A DNA stretch of 64,000 bases from Amniculibacterium aquaticum. GTDB taxonomy: Bacteria; Bacteroidota; Bacteroidia; Flavobacteriales; Weeksellaceae. Below are positions 54,501 through 62,927 of the stretch, piece by piece (within the stretch, counting starts at the first letter, position 1; every line of letters begins with the position of its first letter). The notes beneath the pieces are model-generated. The model saw nothing but the letters and a program-made list of their open reading frames with translations, did no database searches and was not told the origin of the DNA. The stretch lies in the NCBI RefSeq assembly GCF_003852705.1, contig NZ_REFA01000008.1:40321-104320 (forward strand), written 5' to 3'. The position numbers and the translations under genes are program-made.

Positions 54501-54938
54501 CCGGGAGAATCAGTTTTGGCAACAACATCTTATGCAACATCTGCAACGGGTACTATTAATATTCCGGCAGCTCAGACTCCGGGTAATTATAGAGTAAGAA
54601 TGGCAGAGTCCTATATTGGTACACTTACCCCTTGTGGACCTGCGGCGTATGGTAATTATGTAGACTTTACTTTGTCTGTTGGGGCTTTAGCAACGGCTGA
54701 AGTAGCAGCTAAAGACAGTGTGAAAATCTATCCTAATCCATTTGTTGATGTTCTTCATATTTCTGATGTGAGAGAGGTGAGATCCATTTCTATTGTAGAT
54801 GCTTCTGGTAGATTGGTGAAAACAATTGCTAAACCAACTGCTGAATTGCAATTAGGAGATTTGAAAACCGGATTGTATATGGTAACTTTACATTACAAAG
54901 ACGGATCTGTGAAAACAGTGAAAGCAATGAAGAAATAA
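51585..54938 (+). CDS. Large secreted multi-domain protein with T9SS type A sorting domain (2)
   Basis: A 1117-residue paralogue of the preceding protein. After a signal peptide (about 1-19) come a GEVED domain (about 20-170, IDFNNDGIF), FN3 domains (172-360), a jelly-roll (362-525), FN3 (528-620), a MAM/cleaved-adhesin-like jelly-roll (625-790, LPYTQDFSG and VDNINLMI), FN3 (797-890), a second GEVED domain (about 893-1020) and the T9SS type A signal (about 1035-1117, KIYPNPFVDVLHISD). The last third is nearly the same as in the first protein, also at the DNA level. Function unknown; adhesion is plausible. Confidence 0.85.
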   Translation: MKRFYYLAALVLTAYQLNAQTYCTPTYDEGCSDGDMIDSFSVPSASYQHLSTGCSTGAYGDYYATETITIQAGVSTAYQVTHGFGSQKVKIWIDFNNDGIFANDATETVSSASASGNTTNGNILIPGNVTPGTYRMRVGDRYSQDPVPCDNTSFAYGEAHDYKVVVTAAPSCLTPSAILTSGATATTVNLAWTAPTTVPTGGYDLYYSTSSTPSPDAATTPLVTGLTGTSTVVTGLQPSTQYYFWLRSNCTSEQSPWVMGNSSTTLTFCPSVTSPANAANGQSLTPTISWTAVTGATNYNITVGSTPGASDVLAGIDLGNVTSYTFATPLTTNTTYYYTINADNGTVYSNSCTERSFTTMCDPYTIPYFEGFESGYVHDTPVTGCLAQASIEGGGVWRANNTYTTYNRTPRTGSWNTFLQYGNKDWLFIPIQLTAGTTYSAKVYARQDSSTPTYANVSISYGTSSTAAAMTNVIAPAVNIINGDYQKVSGNFTVPTTGTYVVGIKGEISSSPWYLSMDDISIEEVAGCLEPSAIAASNVTGATATLSWNAPAGPAPASYDVYYSTSDVDPTATTTPTWNGTATTTNLSALTPNTVYYVWVRSNCGAAQSVWEALPSFMTGQIPASLPYTQDFSGTNDMALINGTQTNQWFVGTAEGNPAGSLYVTNDGGTTNAYDTASTTAVHAYRDIAVPAGTTLSTLSFDWKAQGESASYDYLRVFLVPTSFNPTPGTKINTTTGITQIGGVFNQQSSWQNYVNANVDLSAFAGQTVRLLFEWWNDGSGGTNPPAAVDNINLMIPTCVAPTGLSIANVTNTSGTVNWTAPTPAPGLGYDVYSSTTNTAPTATTTPTASVTATTYNMTGLTMDTSYFVWVRSSCTASDKSTWSGPIEVRTGYCGPTGGASSQLYYLGNVSTTGGVTNLAYTASSYQAYDNQTATTFSGVQGAAITVNLLPSSADAYYYIWVDWNNDMKFDGPGESVLATTSYATSATGTINIPAAQTPGNYRVRMAESYIGTLTPCGPAAYGNYVDFTLSVGALATAEVAAKDSVKIYPNPFVDVLHISDVREVRSISIVDASGRLVKTIAKPTAELQLGDLKTGLYMVTLHYKDGSVKTVKAMKK

Positions 54939-54958
54939 TCTTTAATTGATAACTACTT

Positions 54959-54993
54959 GAGAGGCAACCCAAAAGGTTGCCTCTCTTTTTTTT
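54959..54993 (+). terminator. Terminator of the second T9SS cargo gene
   Basis: GAGAGGCAACC pairs with GGTTGCCTCTC around CAAAA and is followed by eight T. Confidence 0.9.
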
Positions 54994-55056
54994 GCTTTGT
55001 TGATGTTATTAAATTTAAAGTTGAACCCTTTATTTAAAAAATTCTTTAGGAATATT

Positions 55057-55064
55057 TATATTTG
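55057..55064 (+). promoter_or_regulatory. TAnnTTTG -7 element of the TMEM175-like gene
   Basis: TATATTTG lies 14 bases before the ATG at 55079. Confidence 0.5.
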
Positions 55065-55078
55065 TACAAAACGATAAG

Positions 55079-55702
55079 ATGATGAATGTGCATTACAACA
55101 AAATTGCCGGCCAAGACACCGGAAGGATTATTGCCATTAGCGATGGCGTTTTTGGTGTCGCCTTAACTTTATTGGTCTTAGAAATCCGCGTTCCGGTGAT
55201 GGAATCCATACATTCTGAACAAGACTTAATTTCTGCCTTTATGGAGCTGAAGGAAAAATTTTTGGTTTATCTTTTAGCCTTCATGACCACAGGAATTTTT
55301 TGGGTAGGTCATGCATCACAATACAAACACATCGAAAAAAGCGACAGAAACCTGAATTGGATTAATCTGCTCTTCTTGCTCTTTGTGTCCATGTTGCCAT
55401 TTACAACAGCATTTTTGGGAGATTATACCTCGTACAAATTTCCTGTTTTTATCTATTGGATCAATATTTTTATGCTGGGAGCAATGCTCTACACCAATTG
55501 GATCTATGCGGTGAAAAAAGATTTTGTAAACGAAGAAACCAAAAATTTGGTAGATGAACCTCTCAGGAAAAGAATCGTTGTTGCCCAATCTCTGTATGCT
55601 TTGGGAGCTTTACTTTGTTTTATTTCTCCATTGTTGAGTATAGGATTTATCATTCTCATTCAGATCAACTACGCTTTCGGGCTCAGTTCCAAATTAAAAT
55701 AA
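55079..55702 (+). CDS. TMEM175-family (DUF1211) potassium channel-like protein
   Basis: A 207-residue inner-membrane protein with six predicted helices. The start RIIAISDGVFGVALTLLVLEIRVP carries the SDG signature of helix 1 in the TMEM175/DUF1211 family, whose bacterial members form tetrameric potassium channels. Helices follow at about 58-80, 95-115, 120-140 and 165-205. It is monocistronic, with a hairpin after the stop. Channel activity is known for the family, not shown here. Confidence 0.85.
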   Translation: MMNVHYNKIAGQDTGRIIAISDGVFGVALTLLVLEIRVPVMESIHSEQDLISAFMELKEKFLVYLLAFMTTGIFWVGHASQYKHIEKSDRNLNWINLLFLLFVSMLPFTTAFLGDYTSYKFPVFIYWINIFMLGAMLYTNWIYAVKKDFVNEETKNLVDEPLRKRIVVAQSLYALGALLCFISPLLSIGFIILIQINYAFGLSSKLK

Positions 55703-55731
55703 ATCGTAATACTTTTCCGTTTTATAAAACA

Positions 55732-55762
55732 ATATCCAAGGAGTTTTTCCCCTTGGATATTT
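55732..55762. terminator. Hairpin between convergent genes
   Basis: ATATCCAAGG pairs with CCTTGGATAT around a 9-base loop. The following T run is weak, but its position between convergent stops suggests termination. Confidence 0.6.
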
Positions 55763-55783
55763 CATGTATTTGATGCAAAAAAA

Positions 55784-56074
55784 TTACTTCAAATTGTTTG
55801 CAATGAACTGTAAGATTTCCTTCTTCAAATTCTCAAAATCTTCAAGTGCATTATAAAGTCCGTCTTCGCCTAAAATGTGAAAGTCCAAATGCCCAAAATT
55901 CTCATAATCGCGTATCCAATCTTCAGATTGAAGATAATTGGACAGTTCATTTCCCATGTTCTGGGTCGATTTTAATTTCAGTTCAAAAGCCTTAATTTCT
56001 TGAATGTTTTTGTCAAATTCAAAAAGCAATTGGTCTAATTTTTTTATGGTTTCTAGATTTGTATTTTCTGGCAT
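55784..56074 (-). CDS. DUF4298 family protein
   Basis: A 96-residue cytoplasmic protein, almost entirely helical. The N-terminal helix (about 6-50) looks like a coiled coil; the C-terminal half has EDWIRDYENFG and the signature ILGEDGLYNALEDFENL, matching the DUF4298 family. The function of the family is unknown. It lies downstream of the RND efflux operon on the same strand, with 109 bases between, but no functional link is evident. Confidence 0.75.
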   Translation of the reverse strand: MPENTNLETIKKLDQLLFEFDKNIQEIKAFELKLKSTQNMGNELSNYLQSEDWIRDYENFGHLDFHILGEDGLYNALEDFENLKKEILQFIANNLK

Positions 56075-56183
56075 TCTTCATTGTTTTTATATCATCCTTC
56101 GGCTTGTTTGCTTCGATTTGAAAGATAGAAAATCCAAATTTACCACAATCTTTCAACAAAATAAAATTCCCATTGACGGTTTC

Positions 56184-57632
56184 TTATTGCCAACCGCCAC
56201 CAAGATTTTTGTAGATGTCGACAACGGTACTCAGTTGCTGTTGCTTGGCTTCCACCAATTCCATTTTTGCATCCAAGGCATCTCTTTGGTTCAGCAATAC
56301 TTCAAGATAATCGGCTCTGGAGTTTTTGAACAATTGGTTAGCAATCCCAATCGACTGTTCCAAAGCTTTCGTTTCCTCAGATTTTAACTGATAATAATGG
56401 TCGATGTTTTTTATTTTCGACATCAGGTTAGCAACATCCAAATAGGCTTTCAGAACGGTCTTGTCGTACTCGTACAAAGCCTGTATTTGTCGTGCATCGG
56501 CAGTGTTAAAATTGGCTTTTATGGCTGATTTGTTGATGAGAGGGCCGGCCAAATCTCCAGCCAAACCGTACGCCAGAGATTCTGGCATTTTCACCAAATA
56601 AGATGGCTTAAAAGCTTCTAAACCAAGAGCCGCCGAAATTTCCAAAGAGGGATAAAACTCCTTTCTGGCCGCTTCTACATCCAGTTTTGCAGCCTTTAAT
56701 TCCAGTTCGGCTTGTTTTATGTCCGGTCTGTTGGACAAAAGTTGAGAAGGTATTCCGCTAAAAATAGTTTGTGGAATAGTGGACATGAAATTTTCTTTAG
56801 CCCTCAGAATTGGTTGCGGATAACGCCCGCACAATGCATTGATCTGATTTTCCTTTTCTGTAATTTGTTGTTTTATTAAAAATTCTCTTGCTTTAGCTTT
56901 GGACAATTCGGCTTCGAATTTTTTCACCGCCAGTTCTGTTGTGGCGGCAGCTTGTTTTTGGATTTTCGAAATTTCCAATGCCTTTTGCTGTAACTGGATG
57001 TACTGCTGGATGATTTCCAACTGATTGTCTAAGGCCAAAAGTTCGTAGTATGAATTGGCCACTTCTTCAATCAAATTAGAGAGAACAAAGTTTTTTCCTT
57101 CCACGGTCGAAAGGTAATGAGCAACGGCGGCTTCTTTTTCTGTTCTTAATTTTTTCCAAATATCCACTTCCCAATTGGCGGATATTCCCAAATCAAAATT
57201 CGCCAAAGGATCGGGCATTTCCTTTCCGTGTTCAATCTCGGTACTTGCATCTCCGGCGCCTTCACTGGTGTATCTTCCTGCTTTTTTCAGTCCGATGCCG
57301 CCTCCTGCCGAAACCGAAGGACTCAATTTTCCTTTTTTTGCCAAAACCCCAGATTTTGCAATTTCAATTTGTTGCAAGGTGATCATGAGTTCCTGATTGT
57401 TTTTCAGGGAAATTTCGATCAGACTTACCAAGTTTGGATCTGTAAAAAACACGCGCCAAGGTGTAGTTCCACTGTTTTTTTGGTCTAAACCGGGATCTTG
57501 TTGGTTGTAATTTTCTGGAATGTTTTTTTTAATTTCAGAATTTACCAGAGTTGCCATTGGTGCTTTACAACCCGTTACTGCCGCCGATACTGCGAGCAGC
57601 ACCACTAATTTGTTAATCGTTAAATTTTTCAT
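56184..57632 (-). CDS. RND efflux outer membrane factor (OprM/NodT family)
   Basis: A 482-residue outer-membrane channel, third gene of the tripartite efflux operon. The lipoprotein signal ends AAVTGC (Cys22). Two OEP repeats are seen (about 60-255 and 290-475), with the typical LLSNRPDIKQAELELKAAKLDVEAARKEFYPSLE between them. It forms the trimeric exit duct for the AcrB-like pump. The start lies inside the pump gene (20-base overlap), so the two are translationally coupled. Confidence 0.93.
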   Translation of the reverse strand: MKNLTINKLVVLLAVSAAVTGCKAPMATLVNSEIKKNIPENYNQQDPGLDQKNSGTTPWRVFFTDPNLVSLIEISLKNNQELMITLQQIEIAKSGVLAKKGKLSPSVSAGGGIGLKKAGRYTSEGAGDASTEIEHGKEMPDPLANFDLGISANWEVDIWKKLRTEKEAAVAHYLSTVEGKNFVLSNLIEEVANSYYELLALDNQLEIIQQYIQLQQKALEISKIQKQAAATTELAVKKFEAELSKAKAREFLIKQQITEKENQINALCGRYPQPILRAKENFMSTIPQTIFSGIPSQLLSNRPDIKQAELELKAAKLDVEAARKEFYPSLEISAALGLEAFKPSYLVKMPESLAYGLAGDLAGPLINKSAIKANFNTADARQIQALYEYDKTVLKAYLDVANLMSKIKNIDHYYQLKSEETKALEQSIGIANQLFKNSRADYLEVLLNQRDALDAKMELVEAKQQQLSTVVDIYKNLGGGWQ

Positions 57633-60600
57633 CGTGTTGGTAAGGTTCAGTTTGTTCTGTTAATGGATTTTCTTCTTCATATCTAGCCAGTTTGGTTCTT
57701 TCGGAAAGGGTTCCGAAAATGTAGTACAATCCCGGGATGATGAGCAATCCGAAAACGGTTCCGAAAAGCATTCCTCCAGCTGCTGCCGAGCCAATGGTTC
57801 TGTTCCCAATTGCTCCAGGTCCTGTTGCCAGTGCCAAAGGAATTAATCCGGCAATAAATGCAAAAGAAGTCATCAGAATAGGTCTAAATCTTAGGTGTGC
57901 CCCATCAATAGCGGCTTGTACCACAGAGATGTTTTCTTCGGCCTTTCGTTGCACGGCATATTCTACAATCAACACCGCATTTTTTCCTACCAAACCGATG
58001 AGCATCACCATGGCAACCTGAGCATAAATATTGTTTTCCAAACCAAAAAATTGTAGGAAAATAAAAGCTCCAAAAATTCCGGTAGGCAAAGAGAGAATTA
58101 CGGGCAAGGGCAAAATAAAACTTTCATATTGTGCCGAAAGAATGAGGTACACAAAACCAAGACAAACTAAAAAGATGTAAACCGCTTCGTTACCACGGCT
58201 CACCTCGTCTTTAGAAATCCCCGCCCAATCGATACCGAAACCTCTTGGAAGCGTTTGGTCCGCCACTTCTTGTATAGCTTTTATGGCATCGCCAGAACTG
58301 TAACCCGGTGCAGGATTTCCGGTAACTTCAGAAGAATTGTACATGTTGTATCTGGTGATTTCCGACAGTCCATAGACTTTTTCCATCTTCATAAATGCGG
58401 AGTAAGGAACCATTTCGTCCTTGTTGTTTTTAACATACAGCTTCATCAAGTCGCTTGGCAACGCTCTGTACTGTGGACCGGCTTGCACAATGACTTTGTA
58501 AGGTCTGTCGAAACGGATAAAACTGGTTTCGTAATCGGATCCTACCAAAGTAGAGAGGTTGGACATGGCTTTATCTATGGAAACCCCTTTCTGTTCGGCC
58601 AATTCGTTATCCACTTTAAGCATGTATTGCGGAAAAGATGCCGAATAAAAGGTGAACACAGAACCTATTTCTGGTCTTTTTCTGAGTTCTTTTACAAAAT
58701 CGTTGGATATTTTTTCCATTTTATGATAGTCGCCACTTCCGGCTTTGTCCAGCAATCGAAGTTCGAAACCACCTGCTGCGCCGTATCCCGGAATGGATGG
58801 AGGTTGGAAAAACTCAATGCTTCCACCACTGATGTCCTTGCATTTTTCTTCCAATTCTTCAATGATTTCTATGGACGATTTCTTTCTATCCTTCCAATTT
58901 TTTAGGTTGATGAGGCAAGTTCCCGAATTGGATCCCGTTCCTTCATTCAAGATTTCAAAACCCGCCAGAGAGGAAACCGATTGTACACCGTCGATTTTCT
59001 GAGCAATTTTCTGAAGCCTTAAAGCCACTTGATTGGTTCTCTCCAAAGTTGATCCGGGAGGTGTTTGTACAATGGCATAGATCATTCCTTGGTCTTCTGC
59101 CGGGATAAAACCGGTCGGTATTTTATTTGCCAAGAAAAAAGTTCCGATACAGAAAGCCAATAAAAGGGGCAGGGTTACCATTTTACGAGTAACCGTTTTG
59201 GTGAGTAAATTTTTATAACGATCGGCACCCTTGGTGAAAACGGAATTGAATTGGTCCAAGAAACGATTGATTGGCGTTTTTTTAGGAGATTTTCCGTGGT
59301 GGTTTTTCAGAATCATGGCACACAAAGCCGGTGTTAATGTAAGTGCTACCAAACCCGATAGGATGATGGAGGAAACCATGGTGATGGAAAACTGACGGTA
59401 AAAAATACCAACCGGACCGCTCATAAATGCAACCGGAATAAACACCGAGGCCATTACGAAAGTAATAGCGATAATGGCTCCGCTAATTTCGTGCATGGCT
59501 TCTTCAGTAGCCTTTAGTGGTGATAATCCTTTTTCTTCCATCTTGGCGTGTACGGCTTCTATCACCACAATGGCATCGTCCACCACAATACCAATCGCCA
59601 TTACCAAAGCGAAAAGCGAGATGAGGTTGAGGGTGATTCCGAAGGCCGACATTACGGCAAATGCACCGATCAACGAAACCGGAACGGCAAGCGTTGGGAT
59701 AAGGGTGGATCGCCAATCGCCCAAAAATAAAAACACCACAATGGCCACCAAAATAAAAGCTTCGAACAAGGTATGGACTACTTTTTCTATGGAAGCATCT
59801 AAAAAGTGCGAAACATCATACGAAATTTTATAATGCATGCCTTTGGGCATATCTTTTTCCAGAGTTTTCATCAAAGTTTTTACATTTTTAATGACTTCAC
59901 TGGCATTAGACCCATAGGATTGTTTTAGGGTGATGGCTGCAGAAGGTTTGCCATCCAAAGTGGAATAAATATCGTAGGCTGCAGATCCAAAATCAATATC
60001 GGCAACATCTTTCAGGTGAATGAATTGCCCACTGCTGTTGGATTTTAAGATGATGTTTCCGTATTCTGCTTCTGTATTGAATCGGCCTGGATATTTCAAA
60101 ACATATTCAAAAGCTTGAGGTCTTTTACCAGAACTTTCACCAATTCTTCCGGGAGAAGCCTCGATGCTTTGCGCTTGCAGGGCTTCCATCACCTCATCGG
60201 CAGAAATTCCGTAGGCGGTCAATCGATCGGGTTTCAGCCAAATGCGCATGGCAAATTCCCGGGTACCGATAATGTCCACATCTCCCACACCTTTGGTTCT
60301 TTTCAGCTCAGACAAGATGTTCATGTCGGCATAATTGAAGAGGAATTTTTGATTGGCTTTTGGATCGTCGCTGTACACATTGATGTACATCAGCATGTTG
60401 GATTCTTCACGGGTAATTTTCACCCCTTCTCTCACCACAAGCGGTGGGAGTTTGTTGATGGCGGAAGAAATATGATTCTGAACATTGACTGCTGCCACAT
60501 TGGGATCTGTGCCCAAGTCAAAAACTACAGAGATGGTCGCTTCACCGTCGTTACCGGCATCTGAAGCCATGTATTTCATCCCCGGAACACCGTTGATGGC

Positions 60601-60801
60601 TCTTTCCAAAGGGATAACGACTGATTTTATCAGCAATTCGTTATTGGCACCAGGATAAGAGGCGTTGATGTTCACTTTGGGTGGCGAGATGCTCGGAAAT
60701 TGCGTTACCGGAAGTTTTACCAAAGATAAAATTCCCATAAACACGATAATCAGAGATATTACAATAGACAGAACGGGTCTACGAATGAATTTTTTAAACA
60801 T
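57613..60801 (-). CDS. RND multidrug efflux pump, HAE1 family (AcrB-like)
   Basis: The 1062-residue inner-membrane proton/drug antiporter. Twelve transmembrane helices flank two large periplasmic loops. The helix-4 proton relay is seen in MAIGIVVDDAIVVIEAV (two Asp), and family signatures FIRRPVLSIVISLIIVFMG, GPVGIFYRQFSITM and GLVGKNAVLIVEYA are present, the last with the helix-10 Lys. This is the hydrophobic/amphiphilic branch, not the metal CusA branch. It is the second gene, seven bases after the adaptor gene. No local regulator gene is present. Confidence 0.96.
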   Translation of the reverse strand: MFKKFIRRPVLSIVISLIIVFMGILSLVKLPVTQFPSISPPKVNINASYPGANNELLIKSVVIPLERAINGVPGMKYMASDAGNDGEATISVVFDLGTDPNVAAVNVQNHISSAINKLPPLVVREGVKITREESNMLMYINVYSDDPKANQKFLFNYADMNILSELKRTKGVGDVDIIGTREFAMRIWLKPDRLTAYGISADEVMEALQAQSIEASPGRIGESSGKRPQAFEYVLKYPGRFNTEAEYGNIILKSNSSGQFIHLKDVADIDFGSAAYDIYSTLDGKPSAAITLKQSYGSNASEVIKNVKTLMKTLEKDMPKGMHYKISYDVSHFLDASIEKVVHTLFEAFILVAIVVFLFLGDWRSTLIPTLAVPVSLIGAFAVMSAFGITLNLISLFALVMAIGIVVDDAIVVIEAVHAKMEEKGLSPLKATEEAMHEISGAIIAITFVMASVFIPVAFMSGPVGIFYRQFSITMVSSIILSGLVALTLTPALCAMILKNHHGKSPKKTPINRFLDQFNSVFTKGADRYKNLLTKTVTRKMVTLPLLLAFCIGTFFLANKIPTGFIPAEDQGMIYAIVQTPPGSTLERTNQVALRLQKIAQKIDGVQSVSSLAGFEILNEGTGSNSGTCLINLKNWKDRKKSSIEIIEELEEKCKDISGGSIEFFQPPSIPGYGAAGGFELRLLDKAGSGDYHKMEKISNDFVKELRKRPEIGSVFTFYSASFPQYMLKVDNELAEQKGVSIDKAMSNLSTLVGSDYETSFIRFDRPYKVIVQAGPQYRALPSDLMKLYVKNNKDEMVPYSAFMKMEKVYGLSEITRYNMYNSSEVTGNPAPGYSSGDAIKAIQEVADQTLPRGFGIDWAGISKDEVSRGNEAVYIFLVCLGFVYLILSAQYESFILPLPVILSLPTGIFGAFIFLQFFGLENNIYAQVAMVMLIGLVGKNAVLIVEYAVQRKAEENISVVQAAIDGAHLRFRPILMTSFAFIAGLIPLALATGPGAIGNRTIGSAAAGGMLFGTVFGLLIIPGLYYIFGTLSERTKLARYEEENPLTEQTEPYQHDEKFND

Positions 60802-60808
60802 GATAAAT

Positions 60809-61894
60809 TTAGTCTGCTTTTAGTTTTAAAGATTGCAAAACTTGCTGTGGATCCTGAAGTTTGGTCTTTACTTTTTCGTCGTCTTTTACTTTTTGCACCC
60901 CTTCCAGAAGAAAATTTTCATGAGGGCTCAACCCGGAACTGATGACATAGACATCCGGCAATTCGTAAGCGATTTTTATGTTTCTGGATTTGACTTTCCC
61001 GTCATTGCCCACCACGAAAACATACTTTTGATCTTGAATTTCGAAGGTTGCTTTTTGTGGGATAACGACTGCGTTTTTCAAGGGTACAGTCATCCTAACT
61101 TTTCCGGTTTGTCCGTTTCTGAGGAGTTTTTCGGGGTTGGGAAATTTAGCCCGAAACGCAATATTTCCGGTTTCGTTATCAAATTCGCCTTCTATGGTTT
61201 GTACTTCTCCTTTTTGGGGGAAGTCTTGTCCATTGGCCAAGATTAGCGAAACTAAATTTTGACCTCGTGAAGCGGCATTCAATTGATAATTAAGATATTC
61301 AGGTTCAGACACATTGAAGTAGGTGTATATTGCCGTATTGTCGGATAAGGAAGTTAGCAGAGCGCCTTCGTCCACCAGAGATCCCAATTTGAGAGGGATT
61401 CTGTTGATGATTCCTGAAAAAGGAGCTTTGATGTCGGTAAAAGAAAGGTGGATTTCTGCCATTCTCAATTCGGCTTTTGCAGCATTGAGTTTGGCTTGGG
61501 CCATGGCTTTTTCGTTTTTAGAAACAATATTGTTGTTGGCCAAGGTGGTCGCATTTTTCAGTTCTATACCGGCTTGTTCTACTTCGGCCTTTGCTTTCAT
61601 GACCTCGGCTTGGTAAACTTGAGGCATGATTCTGAACAAAGATTGACCTTGATGTACAAATTGTCCTTCGTCCACAAAAATCTTCTCCAGAAAACCTTTT
61701 TCTTGAGCTCGGATTTCGATGTTCTTTACCGATTGTATTTGGGCGACATAATCTTTATCGATCACCGTATCCATAACCACGGGAGAGGTGGTAGGATAAA
61801 CGGTTTTTTCTTCTTTTTCTTCTTGTTTCTTCGTGCAGCCCGTAAGCCACAACAGACAGCCAAGCAAACAGCTTGTAATAACGCTCTTCATCAT
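60809..61894 (-). CDS. RND efflux periplasmic adaptor (membrane fusion protein)
   Basis: A 361-residue lipoprotein that bridges the pump and the outer-membrane channel. The frame is open to 61963, but MMKSVITS at 61894 gives a clean lipoprotein signal ending WLTGC (Cys20). The order is barrel/lipoyl half (ARAQEKGFLEKIFVDEGQFVHQGQSLF-like, about 65-95), a coiled-coil hairpin (about 100-150), the second lipoyl half (FTDIKAPFSGIINRI), a beta barrel and a membrane-proximal domain. It is the first gene of the efflux operon. A small membrane-protein gene lies 121 bases upstream. Confidence 0.93.
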   Translation of the reverse strand: MMKSVITSCLLGCLLWLTGCTKKQEEKEEKTVYPTTSPVVMDTVIDKDYVAQIQSVKNIEIRAQEKGFLEKIFVDEGQFVHQGQSLFRIMPQVYQAEVMKAKAEVEQAGIELKNATTLANNNIVSKNEKAMAQAKLNAAKAELRMAEIHLSFTDIKAPFSGIINRIPLKLGSLVDEGALLTSLSDNTAIYTYFNVSEPEYLNYQLNAASRGQNLVSLILANGQDFPQKGEVQTIEGEFDNETGNIAFRAKFPNPEKLLRNGQTGKVRMTVPLKNAVVIPQKATFEIQDQKYVFVVGNDGKVKSRNIKIAYELPDVYVISSGLSPHENFLLEGVQKVKDDEKVKTKLQDPQQVLQSLKLKAD

Positions 61895-62015
61895 AATTAG
61901 AGAGAATGGTTTTCGTGAAAAATTTGGTTTGAATAATGCATTATTGCGAAATGAAAACTTCACAACACGGGTGGGTACCGCTTAAATAAAAACGGTAAGA
62001 AAGTTATGTGCGGGT

Positions 62016-62408
62016 CTAAATCCTGATGGATCGCAGGAGTATGAATTTTTTGATGGAACTGCTGAGGAGGATTTCAGACAGAACTTCCTCTGAACTTCTT
62101 TTCTTAAAGTGCAGTCCTAGTAAAATGAAAAAACCGAAAACGGTGGCGAAAACTACCAAATTTTGGAGGTTTTCTGTGAATCGCATATCGTCTTCTGAAA
62201 CGATAATGGACTCTAAATCGCCAACATCATTCAGTACTTTTTCTGAAGTGAGTTTGTGATGGTTGAATTTTAAACCAGCAGGTTTCCCCTGGAAATGATG
62301 CGTAGTTTGCGAGAAATGATCTTGATAAATATAGTTGACAAAGTATCTGCTCCCAATGGATAAAAGAAGGAAAATACTGGTCAGAATATAGATCGAAAGG
62401 TTTCTCAT
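62016..62408 (-). CDS. Small two-helix membrane protein upstream of the efflux operon
   Basis: A 130-residue protein starting MRNLSIYIL at 62408, chosen over the longer frame because a TACATTTG promoter element lies at 62419-62426. Two transmembrane helices (about 4-24 and 86-104) enclose a periplasmic loop of about 60 residues; a short basic cytoplasmic tail follows. No family is recognised. It is on the same strand as the RND genes and could be the first gene of that transcript, but there is no other sign of a shared role. Confidence 0.6.
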   Translation of the reverse strand: MRNLSIYILTSIFLLLSIGSRYFVNYIYQDHFSQTTHHFQGKPAGLKFNHHKLTSEKVLNDVGDLESIIVSEDDMRFTENLQNLVVFATVFGFFILLGLHFKKRSSEEVLSEILLSSSIKKFILLRSIRI

Positions 62409-62418
62409 TTTAGGTCTG

Positions 62419-62426
62419 CAAATGTA
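62419..62426 (-). promoter_or_regulatory. TAnnTTTG -7 element of the 62016-62408 gene
   Basis: On the minus strand TACATTTG ends ten bases before the ATG at 62408. It may drive the RND operon as well. Confidence 0.5.
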
Positions 62427-62586
62427 GAATTGATTTAACAAATCTCCTATGGACAAGGTGCTTTTTAATTTTCTTTTAATATTTTCAAACTAAGTACATG
62501 ACAAGAATTGTGGTACATAAAACCCATTATTTAAACCCCATAGAAATATAGTAAATGCAACAATAAGTCTGCACAATTGCACTTAG

Positions 62587-62605
62587 TATCCGTCAAAGAC
62601 GGATA
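62587..62605. repeat. Perfect palindrome in gene-free stretch
   Basis: TATCCGTC-AAA-GACGGATA forms an 8-bp hairpin. The surrounding stretch 62457-62927 has no credible gene; it holds this palindrome and a second one at 62813-62825. Confidence 0.55.
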
Positions 62606-62812
62606 TCTCTTGTGTGTTACTGCTGTTTCTTTAGCAAATAAAATCGCCCTAAGTGACTATGTGGTTTCAAATATTTTTTTGTCATTTATTACTATTTTCA
62701 AAAAAACTAAAATCTCAAAAATTAAAATCATTTTATCCGTTCAAATGCTGTACCAGAGGGTTGTTTTTAAGTTTATTTTAATTTGATGTAAAGAATTTAA
62801 GAAGAAGGATTT

Positions 62813-62825
62813 CGCCCTTTCAGGG
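62813..62825. repeat. Short GC-rich palindrome
   Basis: GCCCTTTCAGGGC, preceded by GGATTTC and followed by TAGAAG, forms a small hairpin. Blocks of this type recur between genes in many Bacteroidota (from memory). Confidence 0.5.
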
Positions 62826-62927
62826 CTAGAAGTTGGGTTTTTGTTTTTACTTAGAGGTACTCATTTTTATCTAAAACGAGTTGGTATTAATATTACTTCC
62901 AGAGTGGATAAGCCAGATTTCTACGCC

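Noticed and set aside
62577..62786. 69-codon frame in the gene-free stretch
   Set aside because: It starts with TTG inside a palindrome, has no promoter element or homology and is composed of hydrophobic AT-codon residues.
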